64,000 nucleotides of DNA from Chelonoidis abingdonii (taxonomy: Eukaryota > Chordata > Testudines > Testudinidae): assembly GCF_003597395.2 (NCBI RefSeq), contig NC_133770.1, positions 12,297,656-12,361,655 of the forward strand. Reading direction: 5' to 3'. Both the position numbers and the translations under genes were made by a program. Shown here one piece after another: positions 42,538-52,560 of this stretch; the stretch's first letter is position 1; every line of letters begins with the position of its first letter. Below the pieces are notes generated by a model, which saw only the letters and a list, made by a program, of their open reading frames with translations, did no database searches and was not told the DNA's origin.

Positions 42538-43280
42538 CACGGGTGGGCAAACTACGGCCTGGGGGCCGCATCCGGCCCTTCAGACATTTTAATCTGTCCT
42601 TTGAGCCCCCACCAGGGAGCATGGTCCCGGGGTTGCCCCACTCCATGCATACTGTGCCTTCGTGCAGCTCCTGGAAGGAGAGGCGTGTCCCCTGTCCGGC
42701 TCCTACTTGTATTGGCAGCCATACACTGCCCCTGACCTCAGTGCCACCCCCACAGCTCCCATTGACCGGGAACCACGGCCAGTGGAAGATGCAGGGGCAG
42801 TGCCTGCAGATGTGGCAGCATGCAGAGCTGCCAGGCTGTGCCTCCGCATAGGAACTGGTGGTGGGACATGCCACTGCTTCTGGGAGCTGCTTGAGGTAAG
42901 CGCTGCCTGGCAACTGCACCTCTGAGCCCCTCCCACGCCTCAGCCCTGATCCCCCTCCTTCCCTCTGAATGCCTTGGTCCCAGCCTGGACCACCTTCCTG
43001 CACCCCACACCCTCATCCCCCGCCTCACCCCAGAGCCCACACCCCCAGCCGGAGTCCTCCTTCCTTCCTTCCCCCCGCATTCCAACCCCCTTCCCCAGCC
43101 CAGAGCCCCAGCCCAGACCCTGAACTCCTCATTTCTGGCCCCACCATAGAACCTGCATCCCCAACCGGAGCCCTCACCCCCTCCTGCACCCCAATCCTCC
43201 AATTCCGTGAGCATTCATGGCCCGCCGTACAATTTCCATACCCAGATGTGGCCCTCAGGCCAAAAAGTTTGCTCACCCCA
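42538..43280. mobile_element. hAT element, non-autonomous, perfect 8-bp target duplication
   Basis: The left end CACGGGTGGGCAAACTACGG and the right end (complement TGGGGTGAGCAAACTTTTTGG) are inverted repeats, and the flanks CATTAGAG (42530-42537 and 43281-43288) are identical. Inside are two GC-rich parts: one with CCCATTGACCGGGAACCACGGCC and a C-rich one with repeated CCCCAGCCC/CCCACACCC phrases (42950-43200). Frames up to 187 codons are open on both strands because of this composition, but none shows a transposase motif. Confidence 0.93.
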
Positions 43281-43288
43281 CATTAGAG

Positions 43289-44189
43289 GCTAGCAATATC
43301 TCAAAGGCCATAGCCTCATTCAGTGGAAATCAGGGGAGCTCCATTTACTTTGTTTCCTAGAACGCCAGAGTTGGAGGCAGGTTCATCCTCTGCCCCCTTC
43401 CTAAATATAAAAGCTCCAACATTGGGGCATCTGTAGTAGGGAGTTTCTACTGCAACAGGAACACCCAGGATGGTTAATAGTATATCAGCTTTGATATACA
43501 TAGGCTTGGAAGGATTAGATTTTCATCAGTAAATGTCAATTTCACCATACACACAAACCAATGAAAAAAATATTTCCATCAGTAATTTAAATTCACAGAT
43601 AGACAAAATCAGAAAATTGCTGCTTGAGAACTAGAGTTTGATTTAAGGATATTTGCCATGTATATTTTGATGTGATGTTGGCAATGTATGTTTTAGTCGT
43701 TATAAAGCTTCAACTTGTGGAATCGCAACACGTACTCTCATTAAATAATTATCTGGTACCCCCCATTGACTGATATCCCCCCACCCAATTATTTACTGCA
43801 ACTGTGAAAATTTAAATAAAAAATGCTTAAAATACATACCTTTCCACAACTGTGAATATTTAAATTGAAAAAAAAAGTTTAAAAATAACTATTGATGTTA
43901 TCCATTGAAATGACATAAACATTAAAATTGAATTCTGTAAAGCCAACATATATACTCTAACAACACCTTTTTGGCAATCACTGCATAGTTTGGGTAACTC
44001 CTCCGGGCCCCAGTTCAGCCAGGTATTTAAGCATGTGCCTAACTTTCAAGCCATTGATTTCAAAATTAGATATCTCCCCTTAACTTTTCCCAAAGAAAAC
44101 TCCTTTAAGAACTCATTTGATACCCAAGAATCCATGAAAGTGCAAGCCTCTTTAGATAGCTCTTTCCTCACCATGCGTCCATGATATAC
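43289..44189. repeat. no gene; ancient repeat fragment
   Basis: AT-rich. GGTATTTAAGCATGTGCCTAACTTTCAAGCC near 44025-44055 is an ancient dispersed palindromic repeat arm. AACTGTGAAAATTTAAAT and AACTGTGAATATTTAAATTG at 43800-43867 are an imperfect local duplication. Confidence 0.45.
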
Positions 44190-44417
44190 CAGAGGAGCTC
44201 CTGGTGGAATTTATTGAAGTGAAGTATGACACTGTTGAACGGCAAGTTTTCCAATATCGGTGTTCCCAAATTTTATCAGTATCTGGGATCAAATTCTCCC
44301 AAACTGAAGTCCTTTGCATCAAGAATTCTTTCTGTGTTTGGGAGCACGTATATATGTGAACATGTATTCTCTGTCATAAATATCAGCAAATCCTATACTA
44401 CATTGTCAACTAAATGA
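44190..44417 (+). pseudogene. hAT transposase C-terminal dimerisation domain
   Basis: An upstream frame encodes PEELLVEFIEVKYDTVERQ. After a shift near 44240 the next frame continues YLGSNSPKLKSFASRILSVF, then GSTYICEHVFSVINISKS. The FGSTYxCExxFSxxxxxKS phrase is the hallmark of the hAT C-terminal (hATC) domain of Charlie-like transposases, used for dimerisation. The frame ends in a stop, but further similarity (HTPELDAQVS) continues after it. The catalytic DDE core lies upstream and is missing. Confidence 0.85.
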
Positions 44418-44674
44418 CACACACCTGAACTCGATGCTCAGGTTAGTCACAGCCCAGTCATTTGCTCCAAATGTTGGTGCACTGGTTCAAGCTCTGAGAT
44501 GCCAAGTATCAGGGAGCAACCGTAGTAGTCACTAAAAACTAAAATAAATGTAAGTAATTACCAACATGGTTTATATTTATCTATTTCTATTTTAATAACT
44601 TTTGTTGAATGTGGCCCGTGCCCAAGTGGCAGGGTATTAGATCAGGCCCACCATATAAAATGAGTTTGACACCT
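44190..44674 (+). mobile_element. hAT transposon 3' half
   Basis: The C-terminal part of a transposase (44190-44417) is followed by an untranslated stretch with TGAATGTGGCCCGTGCCC and the terminal sequence AAATGAGTTTGACACCTC. The last is the complement of a CAGGGGTGTCAAACTCATTT-like hAT end. The 5' half was not found, so the element is truncated and no target duplication can be tested. Confidence 0.75.
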
Positions 44675-44730
44675 CATTATCTACAGTGACTGCAGGGTGT
44701 GCAATACAGATCAACTGTATGGATCTACAG

Positions 44731-45113
44731 AAGGGGTTGGCAACCTTTCAGAAGCGGTGTGCCGAGTCTTCATTTATTCACTCTAATTTAAGGTTTCGTG
44801 TGCCAGTAATACATTTTAACATTTTTTAGAAGGTCTCTTTCTATTGGTCCTGCTTTGACCAGGGGGCTGGACTAGATGACCTCCTGAGGTGCCTTCCAAC
44901 CCTGATATTCTATGATTCTATGATTCTATAACTAAACTATTGTTGTATGTGAAATAAATAAGGTTATTACAATGTTTAAGAAGCTTCATTTAAAATTAAA
45001 CTAAAATGCAGAGCCCCCCCAGGCTGGTGGCCAGGACCCAGGCAGTGTGAATGCCACTGAAAATCAGCTCGTGTGCTGCCTTCAGCACGTGTGCCATAGG
45101 TTGCCTACCCCTG
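44731..45113. mobile_element. hAT miniature element, copy 1, with CR1 insertion
   Basis: The left end AAGGGGTTGGCAACCTTTC (one change from CAGGGG...) and the right end GGTTGCCTACCCCTG are inverted repeats. The flanks ATCTACAG (44723-44730) and ATCTATAG (45114-45121) match at 7 of 8. Internal text GTGTGCCGAGTCTTCATTTATTCACTC, GTTGTATGTGAAATAAATAAGG and GGTGGCCAGGACCC is shared with the copy at 58546-58790. A CR1 tail is inserted at about 44845-44929. Confidence 0.92.
44845..44929 (+). mobile_element. CR1 tail inserted in a hAT element
   Basis: GGTCCTGCTTTGACCAGGGGG, CTGGACTAGATGACCTCCTGAGG, CTTCCAACCCTGATATT and CTATGATTCTATGATTCTAT form a near-consensus CR1 3' end. It is the least diverged CR1 tail of the window, and it must be younger than the hAT that contains it. 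Confidence 0.93.
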
Positions 45114-45121
45114 ATCTATAG

Positions 45122-45539
45122 TGTGGAGCTGACAGGAGAATTATGCCCTCTCTCAAAAATACACAAAGCAAAGAAATTTGTGATTAAGGCTTGATGTTCT
45201 GGGATAAATTCACCCCTAAAATAACTTCACTGATGTCAGTGGGCTGAATCTGGCCCATTATGCTTTCTGTGTAGCATTCCAGGAGGGAGTTATTACTAGT
45301 AGTGACAGGTGAATGTCAAAGCTTTTAGAAATTCCATTCTGAGAAGAACCTAATCCAGAAGTCTGTATGATCCTCTCCTTCATATTCAAACCTGTCTGTA
45401 GAAATCTCATGAAAGCAGCTGTCCATGTGAGATTTCTCATCTGGTTGCTGCTGTTTTTGAAATACCATACATCCCTCAGCTGCTTCTGGTGGCAGCAGAA
45501 TCCAGGAAGTACATCAGAATGTACTGTGGTAAAGGAATA
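45122..45539. other. no gene recognised
   Basis: Frames of 60-69 codons only; no named repeat. Confidence 0.35.
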
Positions 45540-45720
45540 TAATTGCTATATTAGATCAGACCAATGCCACATCTAATCCAGTAAGATGTCTCCAACAGTG
45601 GCCAGCAGCACTCATTCCTGCTAGTTGGAGGCAGATTTAAAACCAGAAGCATGAGATTTGATATTCCCTCCAAAATTTGTGTTATCAGTAACTATAATAA
45701 CCCTGGATATTCTTTTATCC
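45540..45720 (-). mobile_element. CR1 LINE 3' fragment, diverged
   Basis: TTAGATCAGACCAATGCCACATCTAATCCAG is a decayed complement of a CR1 3' end, followed by CCAACAGTGGCCAGCAGC and CTGGATATTCTTTTATCCAT, shared with 25668-25975. Confidence 0.65.
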
Positions 45721-45730
45721 ATATAAATAT

Positions 45731-46125
45731 AGAGCTGGTCAGGGATTTTTCAATAAAACATTTTTTCATTGAAACCAAAACTTATCATGGACATATATTG
45801 GGTCAGATGAACATTCCTTAGGGTCCAGGATGAAATTTCTGATCAAAATGACAGCAAGAGATTGTAATAGCCCATTGGTTAGGATACTCAGCTGGCCCTT
45901 AGGAGACCTGGGCACAAATCTGTTTCAGAGCAGGGACTTGAATCTGGGTCTTACAAGTGACTGCCTTAACTGCTGGGTTATTGGCTATTTTGGGGTGGGT
46001 GGGTTGGTCTGTCAGTCTCTTTACAATACTTCAGAAGGTCTCAGCTTTTTCTTGGTGAGGAAAGAAACCAAATGTCAAAACCTCACAATTTCCACAAAAT
46101 GTACTCTTGTTTCCTGGCCAGCCCT
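45731..46125. mobile_element. inverted-repeat element with tRNA-like palindromic core
   Basis: The left end AGAGCTGGTCAGGGATTTTTC is an inverted repeat of the right end TGTTTCCTGGCCAGCCCT. The centre (45868-45985) is itself a palindrome: AGCCCATTGGTTAGGATACTC with GGAGACCTGGG on the left is answered by CAGAGCAGGGACTTGAATCTGGGTC and TTAACTGCTGGGTTATT on the right. Both arms resemble tRNA A/B-box text (GGTTAGGATACTCAG; GGACTTGAATCTGGG). Target duplication was not clear. Confidence 0.65.
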
Positions 46126-46649
46126 GTGTAAATTTCCAGTGCAGAGTGTAAACTCTTTGTGGCAAAACCCCTAAATCTTGGTAAATTTATGTATAGCACA
46201 GTCAGGCACTACTGCAATCGACTCATAAATAATAAGAGAGCTGTCCAAAGATTAATGGAAAAATTAACTGTATTATTTTTCACTTAAAAGATGCCTTTAG
46301 TTTAGATCAAGTTTTGGGCATCTTGCATCGGTTCTTATTTTATCTTGAGCTATTGGCTCATCACTAAAGATTACAAAGATTTTAATAAATCTTTCAAATG
46401 GTAATGAAGGGTTCTGGACACTCTCCTGGCCTTGCTGCAGCTCCTAGGGCTTGAATATTCATTCGTTTTGTGTTATTTTCATTATAGGCTTTGTCACACA
46501 CGAGAGGAGGAAATGGGAATATCAAGGTTATTTGACTAGTTGTACAGCTGAAGAAGGGCTAAACCTTTGATGGGTTTATTAATATGGATGTTAATAGACT
46601 TCAGTGAGTGGAGCTGAACTGTACATAGATTGCCTCTTGCTCCCCTTCC
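46126..46649. other. no gene recognised
   Basis: AT-rich DNA without long frames or a named repeat. Confidence 0.35.
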
Positions 46650-46770
46650 CCTAATCTCTGCCTGCTTGCCTAAAATGTAAGCTTCTTGGGTCTCCATTCT
46701 GGAATATTTGGAAGGTGCCTAGAACATCCTGTGTGCTACCACAGCAGTAGTAAATGACCATGGTGGCTGG
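46650..46770 (+). repeat. L2-like 3' fragment
   Basis: CTAAAATGTAAGCTTCTTGGG ... GGAAGGTGCCTAGAACATCC ... CAGCAGTAGTAAATGACC keeps the phrase order of an L2-like LINE 3' end. Confidence 0.55.
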
Positions 46771-47216
46771 ATTGTGCCATTAAGGCATAGGTCTGTGTTG
46801 GGACAATAGGGAGCCAAGTGGAAATTCAAAGAGGGATTCTGCCTCTGGGGAGCCAAATCCCTTTCTCAGCTGCCTGGTGAAGCTGGAGAGTTGTACCTTG
46901 ATGATATAGTCTCCCCCATGATGCACCTGGCCCACTCTGTGCACCCCCCAGTCATGCTGCTGCAGTGATAGCAAGCAAAGTATTTTGGAACGAGTAGAAA
47001 AAGGCAAAATAACACTACATTGGTGGAGACCAATCTTACTTGTATGAGTTTCAGTGATGTAGCACTCTCTGTTCTTCCTTTTCTACTTGCCTCTAGACCC
47101 CCCGATAGAACACCAAATACCCCAAGGACAAACAACTACAAGTTTGACTTTTCAAGGCCTTTACTGAGCTTATTCTGCACAACACGGAAATGTCTTCATT
47201 TTTCTATGAATAACTC
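46771..47216. other. no gene recognised
   Basis: A minus-strand frame of 89 codons (46866-47135) has no recognisable domain. Confidence 0.35.
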
Positions 47217-49115
47217 ATAGACTCATGAACTTTAAGGCCAGAAGGGGCCATCATGATCATCTAGTCTGACTTCCTGCAGATCACAGAACCTCACCCATCA
47301 ACTCCTGCAATAGGCCCATAACCTCTGGCTGAGTTACTGAAGTCCTCATATCTTGATTTAAAGACTCAAAATTACAGAGAATCCACCATTTACTGTAGTA
47401 CAAACCAGTAAGAGATCTGTCCCCCCTGCTGCAGAGGAAGGTTAAAAAAAACCCCAGGATCTCTGCCAGTCTGTCTGACCTGAAGGAAAATTCCTTCCTG
47501 TCCCCAGATATGGTGATCAGTTAGACCTTGAGCATGTGGACAAGACCCACCAGCCAGACACCTGGGAAAGAATTCTCTATGGTAACTCAGAACCCACTGC
47601 ATCTAGTGTCCCATGTCTGGCCACTAGAAATATTTACTAATAGCAGTTGTGGATGGGTCATGTGCCATTATAGGCAACCTCATCATACCATCCCCTCCAT
47701 AAACGTATCAAGCTCAGTCTTGAAACAAGTTAGGTTTTTTACCCACACTACTCCCCTTGGAAGATTGTTCCAGAGCTTCACTCCTTTCATGATTAGAAAT
47801 CTTCATCTAACTGCAAGCCTAAAATTGTTGATGGCCAGTTTATATACATTTGTTCTTGTGCCAACATTGCCCCTTAACTAAAATAACTCCTCTCCCTCCC
47901 TTGTATTTATAGAAAGCAATAAATTTCCCCTCAGTCTTCATTTTGTTAGACTAAACAAGCCAAGCTTCTTAAATCTCTTCTCATAAACCAGGTTCTCAAT
48001 TCGTCTGACCATCCTAGTAGCCCATCTCAGCACCTGTTCCAGTTTGAATTCATCTTTCTTAAACATGGGAGACCAGAACTGCTCACAGTATTCCAGATGA
48101 GGTGTCACTAGTTCCCTTGTACAATGATAATAACACTTGCCTATCCCTATAGGAAATATTTTGCCTAATGCATCTGAGGATTGCACTAGCCTTTTTCAGG
48201 GCTGCATAACACTGTTGGCTCATAATCATCCTGTGATCAACCCATATATCCAGGTCCTTCTTCTCCTCTCTCACTTCCAACTGGTAAGTCCTCAGTTTAT
48301 AACGCAACAACTTGTTAGTCCCTAAGTACATGACCTTCCACTTCAAATTATTAAATTTCATTTCATTTCTATTACTCCAGTTTTCAAGGTTCTCCAAATC
48401 TTCTTATACGATATTGTATGTGGGCATGATCATTAATGAAAATGTTAAATAAGATCCACCCAAGACTGATCCGTGAGGAAGTTCACTAGTTCAGTATGAC
48501 CCATTCTAGTCTAATCTCTTCTTTATGCACCTTTTGAGTCTCACATTAATCTGCATCGTCTCCAATTTAACTAATCATTTGCCATCTGGAACAGTATCAA
48601 ATGCTTACTGAAATCCAGATATAGTGCATTTCCTTTGTCTAGAAAATCAATTATCTTCTCAAGGAAAGAGATTGGTTTGGTCTGGTATGATCTACCTTTT
48701 GTAAAACTATGCTGTATTTATCCCAATTACCACTTACCTCTATGTCTTCCTTTCCCTGTTAAAATTTGTTTTAAGACCTTGATACAACTAAGGTCAAACT
48801 AACAGGCCTCTAGTTTCCAGGATCACTTTTTTTCTTTCTTAATTATAGGTACTATGTGAACAATTCTGCAATCATGGGGCAGAGCCTCCGAGTTTACATA
48901 TTCATTAAAAATCCTTGGTGTTGGGGTTGCAATTTCATGTGCTAATTCCTTTAATATTCTTGGATAGAAATGATCTCCCCCACACCCTATTTGGTTCCAT
49001 TAAGATGCTTGAGCTTGGCTTCCATCTCTGATGTGATAATTTCTACTTCCAGATAGAATTTATGTTCAGAGTTCCCCAGATCTGTTTAACCTTTCTTGTT
49101 TATCACCTATCTTTT
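47217..49115 (-). mobile_element. CR1 LINE, 1.9 kb, longest copy in the window
   Basis: On the minus strand the order is: the 5' part of the ORF2 RT core (to about 49115), RT fingers/palm fragments, thumb and C-terminus (47938-48397), a long 3' untranslated region with CAGGAAGGAATTTTCCTTCAGG (near 47480), and the tail whose complement starts CTCATAGACTCATGAAC at 47217. It is old, with scattered stops and shifts. Its 3' untranslated region differs from the short CR1 tails elsewhere, so it belongs to another CR1 subfamily. Confidence 0.92.
47938..48640 (-). pseudogene. CR1 reverse transcriptase fragments, catalytic segment deleted
   Basis: From upstream to downstream on the minus strand: LDKGNALYLDFSK (48590-48650), a QGSVLG-like region decayed at 48470-48500, ILFNIFINDHAH (48420-48460), then directly ENLENWSNRNEMKFNN, CYAALKKASAILRCI, ISYRDRQVLLSLYK, TPHLEYCEQFWSPMFKKDEF and YEKRFKKLGLFSLTK. 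The segment that should hold the FADD motif between FIND and NLENW is absent. Frames are shifted between 48083-48397 and 47938-48186. Confidence 0.88.
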
Positions 49116-50095
49116 ATTTTTAGACTCAGAGAGCCTTAGAAGAGAAGCACATAATAGATCCATCGACCCTGAAGTACCAAGTGAGAGATTCTCAGAAAAC
49201 CTTGCAAATGCATGTTTCTAACACTGGGGAACAGCACAAAGCAAGACAGGGTAGTGGCTTTACAGATTACTTTGATGAGTCTGTTCCATGCATCACGGGC
49301 TGCGTAGAAGAAAATGTGAGTGAAGGTGCTTGTGAGATGAGCAGGCAGACCCGTTATCAAGGCTGCCACAGAGCAAACCAATGAATGCTGTTCCCCAGCA
49401 TGGTGTGTATTCTCCGTGTCCAGGTCTGTGTCATCCCATTCGTTATCTAGGTGCTCGCTGCTCAGCCAGGCATTTGGGATTAGCAGGTTAGCAGATTGCA
49501 AAGAGCAGACTGCAGGACTTTTAATGTGTTCTGCCCCCAAGGGACTGACTGGCTCATTGCTTTCATGTGTTTCTGTGTTTCCCTTGGAATATCCAAGCAT
49601 GGCAGTGATGCACCTTGCTTGTAGCTGTTCGCACTCTAGGAAACTGTTTGCCTGTGTGATCTAGTACTGAATACAAATAGCCTTTCTGCCCTTTCCACCC
49701 TGGATCTGCACATTTTGTTATCAATATTGTTATAAAGCCTAAACCTTGCCCAAAACATAAGGAGGCAATCTGAGAGACGAGGCACGCGAGTGGGGCATTC
49801 AAGAGGCTAAATCTGTGCAGCAAATGGAATCAGACTTGACTGCTTGTGATACTCTATTTAAGCTATGGAGTTGCAGTCTTCAACTGCAGCCCCTGCAAAC
49901 TCCTTTTGACATAGAGATCAAGTATAATTTCAGTTACCTGAACTCCCATGATATAAATCTCCTTGTCTAAGGAACCATCAGTGCGTTTCTTTGGTCTATT
50001 GATTCCCAGATATCTGAATATCCAATAAGCCAAACATATTTGCTGCCATCCAGCACTATGGATAAACAGGAGACCCCTGTAATTTAAAGTTTACT
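49116..50095. other. unassigned sequence with a 154-codon minus-strand frame
   Basis: The minus-strand frame 49136-49600 begins MLGYSKGNTETHESNEPV and contains DNEWDDTDLDTENTHH and FYAARDAWNRLIK. I do not recognise it. No splice sites, start context or paralogue could be confirmed, and the plus strand is also open in parts, so it is left unassigned rather than called a gene. The rest holds no named repeat. Confidence 0.3.
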
Positions 50096-50690
50096 GTGGG
50101 TATGTCTACACTACGGGATTATTCCGATTTTACAGAAACCGGTTTTTGGAAACAGATTGTATAAAGTCGAGTGCACACGGCCACACTAAGCACATTAATT
50201 TGGCGGTGTGCGTCCATATACCGAGGCAAGGGTCGACTTCTGGAGTGCTGCACCGTGGGTAGCTATCCTATAGTTCCTGCAGTCTCCCCCACCCATTGGA
50301 ATTCTCCCCATAAAGAGATCAGATTCAGTATCTCCCGTATGGTCCATGCTGGAGCTGTTGTTTGATTCTGGGACTGCATGGTCACCTGTGCTGATCAGTG
50401 CTCCATGCTGAGCAAACAGGAAAAAAATTCAAAAGTTCACGGGGCTTTTCCTGTCTACCTTGCCAGTGCATCCAAGTTCAGATTGCTGTCCAGAGCGATC
50501 ACAATGGTGCACTGTGGGATAGCTCCCGGAGAGCAATACCGTCGAATTGCGGCCACACTAACCCTATTCGAAATGGCAATACCGATTTCAGCGCTAGTCC
50601 CCTTGTCGGGGTGGAGAACAGATATCGATATTAAGAGCCCTTTATATTGAAATAAAGGGCTTCGTTGTATCAATAAATGATTATTATTTT
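50096..50690 (-). mobile_element. DNA transposon remnant encoding a Myb/SANT-like frame
   Basis: On the minus strand the element starts near ACAACGAAGCCCTTTATTTC, continues TATAAAGGGCTCTTAATATCG and CAGGAAAAGCCCCGTGAAC, carries a short Myb/SANT-like frame (50263-50379), then jumps to the 3' end GTAGTGTAGACATACCCAC. The ends are related to the element at 63874-64000. The coding region after about 26 codons is missing, so this is an internally deleted, non-autonomous derivative. The outermost ~90 bp of its 5' end also appear lost. Confidence 0.75.
50263..50379 (-). pseudogene. Myb/SANT-like DNA-binding domain N-terminal remnant
   Basis: A 38-codon frame starts with ATG at 50379 and includes APAWTIREILNLISLWGE, which matches the start of the Myb/SANT-like trihelix (helix 1 with conserved Trp residues) seen in many predicted turtle MSANTD-type proteins. 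After WGE the sequence changes to the element's 3' flank and stops. Harbinger-type transposons encode a separate Myb-like protein with this kind of domain; linking this remnant to Harbinger is inference. Confidence 0.65.
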
Positions 50691-51058
50691 TGGACAAAGG
50701 CTGAACTTGTTTATTAGCTGGAGAGGTTTCTGTGCAGGAAGCAGCCGCAATAGTATAGTTTACTTTGCTGGCCAGGGGCCTAGTTTTGTAGTCCCTTCCA
50801 GTTTCACCTGTCAGGACTGTTGGAGGTGTCTCTGGCCTTCTTTCTTTTTTCTTTACCATTCTCTCTGAGATAGACATGGTAGTGCATTCAGCAACATAGC
50901 ATCATCTGCAGCAAGATTTCTTCTCCCATGGAGAGCTATGAAGATTATCTTATCCTTACCCTTTAAGAGGTAGCCCAGTGGGGCAGCTTATCTCTATTAT
51001 ATTCACTGCATTATATTCTGCTTTGTTATATTTAGCTGTAATGAAAGAAAACTACAGG
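50691..51058. other. no gene recognised
   Basis: Short frames on both strands overlap the neighbouring transposon; no named repeat. Confidence 0.35.
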
Positions 51059-51311
51059 CAGGGGTGGTTCTTGGCATTTTGCTGCCCCAAACACGGCAGC
51101 CTGCGGGAGGTCCGCCGAAGCCGCGGGACCAGCGGACCCTCCGCAGGCATGTCTGCGGGAGGTCCGCCGAAGCTGCAGGACCAGGAGACCATCCACAGGC
51201 AAGCCACTGAAGGCAGCCTGCCTGCCACATTTGCAGCGACCGGCAGAGTGCCCCCAGTGGCTTGCTGCCCCAAGCACGCGCTTGGCGTGCTGGGGCCTGG
51301 AACCGCCCCTG
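51059..51311. mobile_element. hAT miniature element, perfect 8-bp target duplication
   Basis: CAGGGGTGGTTCTTGGCA on the left is an inverted repeat of TGGGGCCTGGAACCGCCCCTG on the right, flanked by identical ACTACAGG (51051-51058 and 51312-51319). Inside are two direct 52-bp units (51101-51152 and 51153-51204) starting CTGCGGGAGGTCCGCCGAAG. It is CpG-rich, 253 bp, non-coding. Confidence 0.93.
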
Positions 51312-51419
51312 ACTACAGGCCTGTATCCTGTAAGATACTGGCCTCTGCAATTAGCATGAGGCTTGAGGCCTACAAACTTTGACATAGATAAACTCAGTAA
51401 ATCATATATTTTGGGGAAC

Positions 51420-52010
51420 TGTAAGTAGAGTGTAGGGTGGAATTTTGTCCATAATGACATCAGCCAACAACAGAACATGAACAGACACCAGCTTCTGGAA
51501 GGTTTTGGATGGAACATCTGACCACAAGAAAGCCATGGCAATGAATTGAAATACATGGTAATGGGGTGAAATTATCAATATACTAACTGGTGGAGGAAAG
51601 ACACCTTAACTTTGGCAAAGGGAGGAAATACTAATAAGAAATAGGGGAGAAACCCCTATTGAATATGCATTAGACGTGGTAATGTGAGCGTAATATATTA
51701 TAAAAGTGGCATCCCAGCCTGGGGGCAGTAGGAGAGAGAGATGTAGCCCTTGGGAGGAGCCAGGATGATGACCACTGGTGAAGATGAGGAAGGTGACAGT
51801 GATGAGGAAGATAATGGCTAGCATTTCGGGTTGTTCTGCAAGGGATGGTGTGAGTATGGATGTTCAGATGTACTTTCTGGATTATCTCTAGCTATCTTAC
51901 TGAGTTAGTGTGTGAGATTTTGCTAAATGTATTAATAAATTATTTATTTGTAAATATAAAAGAGTTCCTCTAGTGTGAGTGTTGCCCCTGTGCACGTTGG
52001 GGTTCCCAAC
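51420..52010 (+). mobile_element. possible LTR with TATA and polyadenylation signal
   Basis: ATTATAAAAG (51698-51707) is followed 226 bp later by AATAAAT (51933-51939) and a T/G-rich tail ending GTTGGGGTTCCCAAC. Spacing and order suit an LTR on the plus strand. The start may be TGTAAGTAGAGTGTAGGG at 51420, but TG/CA ends and a duplication could not be fixed. It could also be an unrelated promoter-like repeat. Confidence 0.45.
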
Positions 52011-52560
52011 TGTAGAATAATTTTAATAATACTGGGCCTGATCTTGGTACAAGAACTTGTCAGCCCTCAAAGGAATAAGTGGGAATTTTTATGCATAATC
52101 TATAGATCAGGCTACAAAGTGTACAACATTAACAAAGTTTTGCTGATGTGAAAGACTATTGGTTTCAAAGAGATTTTTGATTCTTAATACCGGGTATATG
52201 GAGGGAGCCGGTAACATCTCCCAGAGCTGAATAAACTGAAGTGCAACCAAGGCAATGAGCAATACAGCTCAATCAGCTTTCGCTCCTCTGCCTATTTTTG
52301 TGAAACTTCTATTTCTATGAAAAAATGAGATCATGCAAAAGAATGTTAATTATAGCTGCAGCCGTTGCTAAGGGCGCACCATCCTAAGGATACAGTCTCA
52401 GCAAAACAGCACTTATGCAGAGCAACACTGGATTCCACACTCAGAAAAGGAGGCATCTAATCTAGCAATGCAGTGGCTAGGTGCCATGTAGAAAAATTAG
52501 ATTTTAATAAGTCCTGTCCCCAAAGGCCCCAAACTCTCCCTCCATCCCTGGATTTATCTG
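52011..52560. other. no gene recognised
   Basis: No open frame of note and no named repeat. Confidence 0.35.

Noticed and set aside
42440..43286. 187- and 158-codon minus frames and several plus frames
   Set aside because: They lie within or across the ends of a hAT element with C-rich repeats; no transposase or host domain is visible.
45868..45985. tRNA gene in the core of the inverted-repeat element
   Set aside because: A/B-box-like text is present, but no cloverleaf with an anticodon arm and acceptor stem can be drawn.
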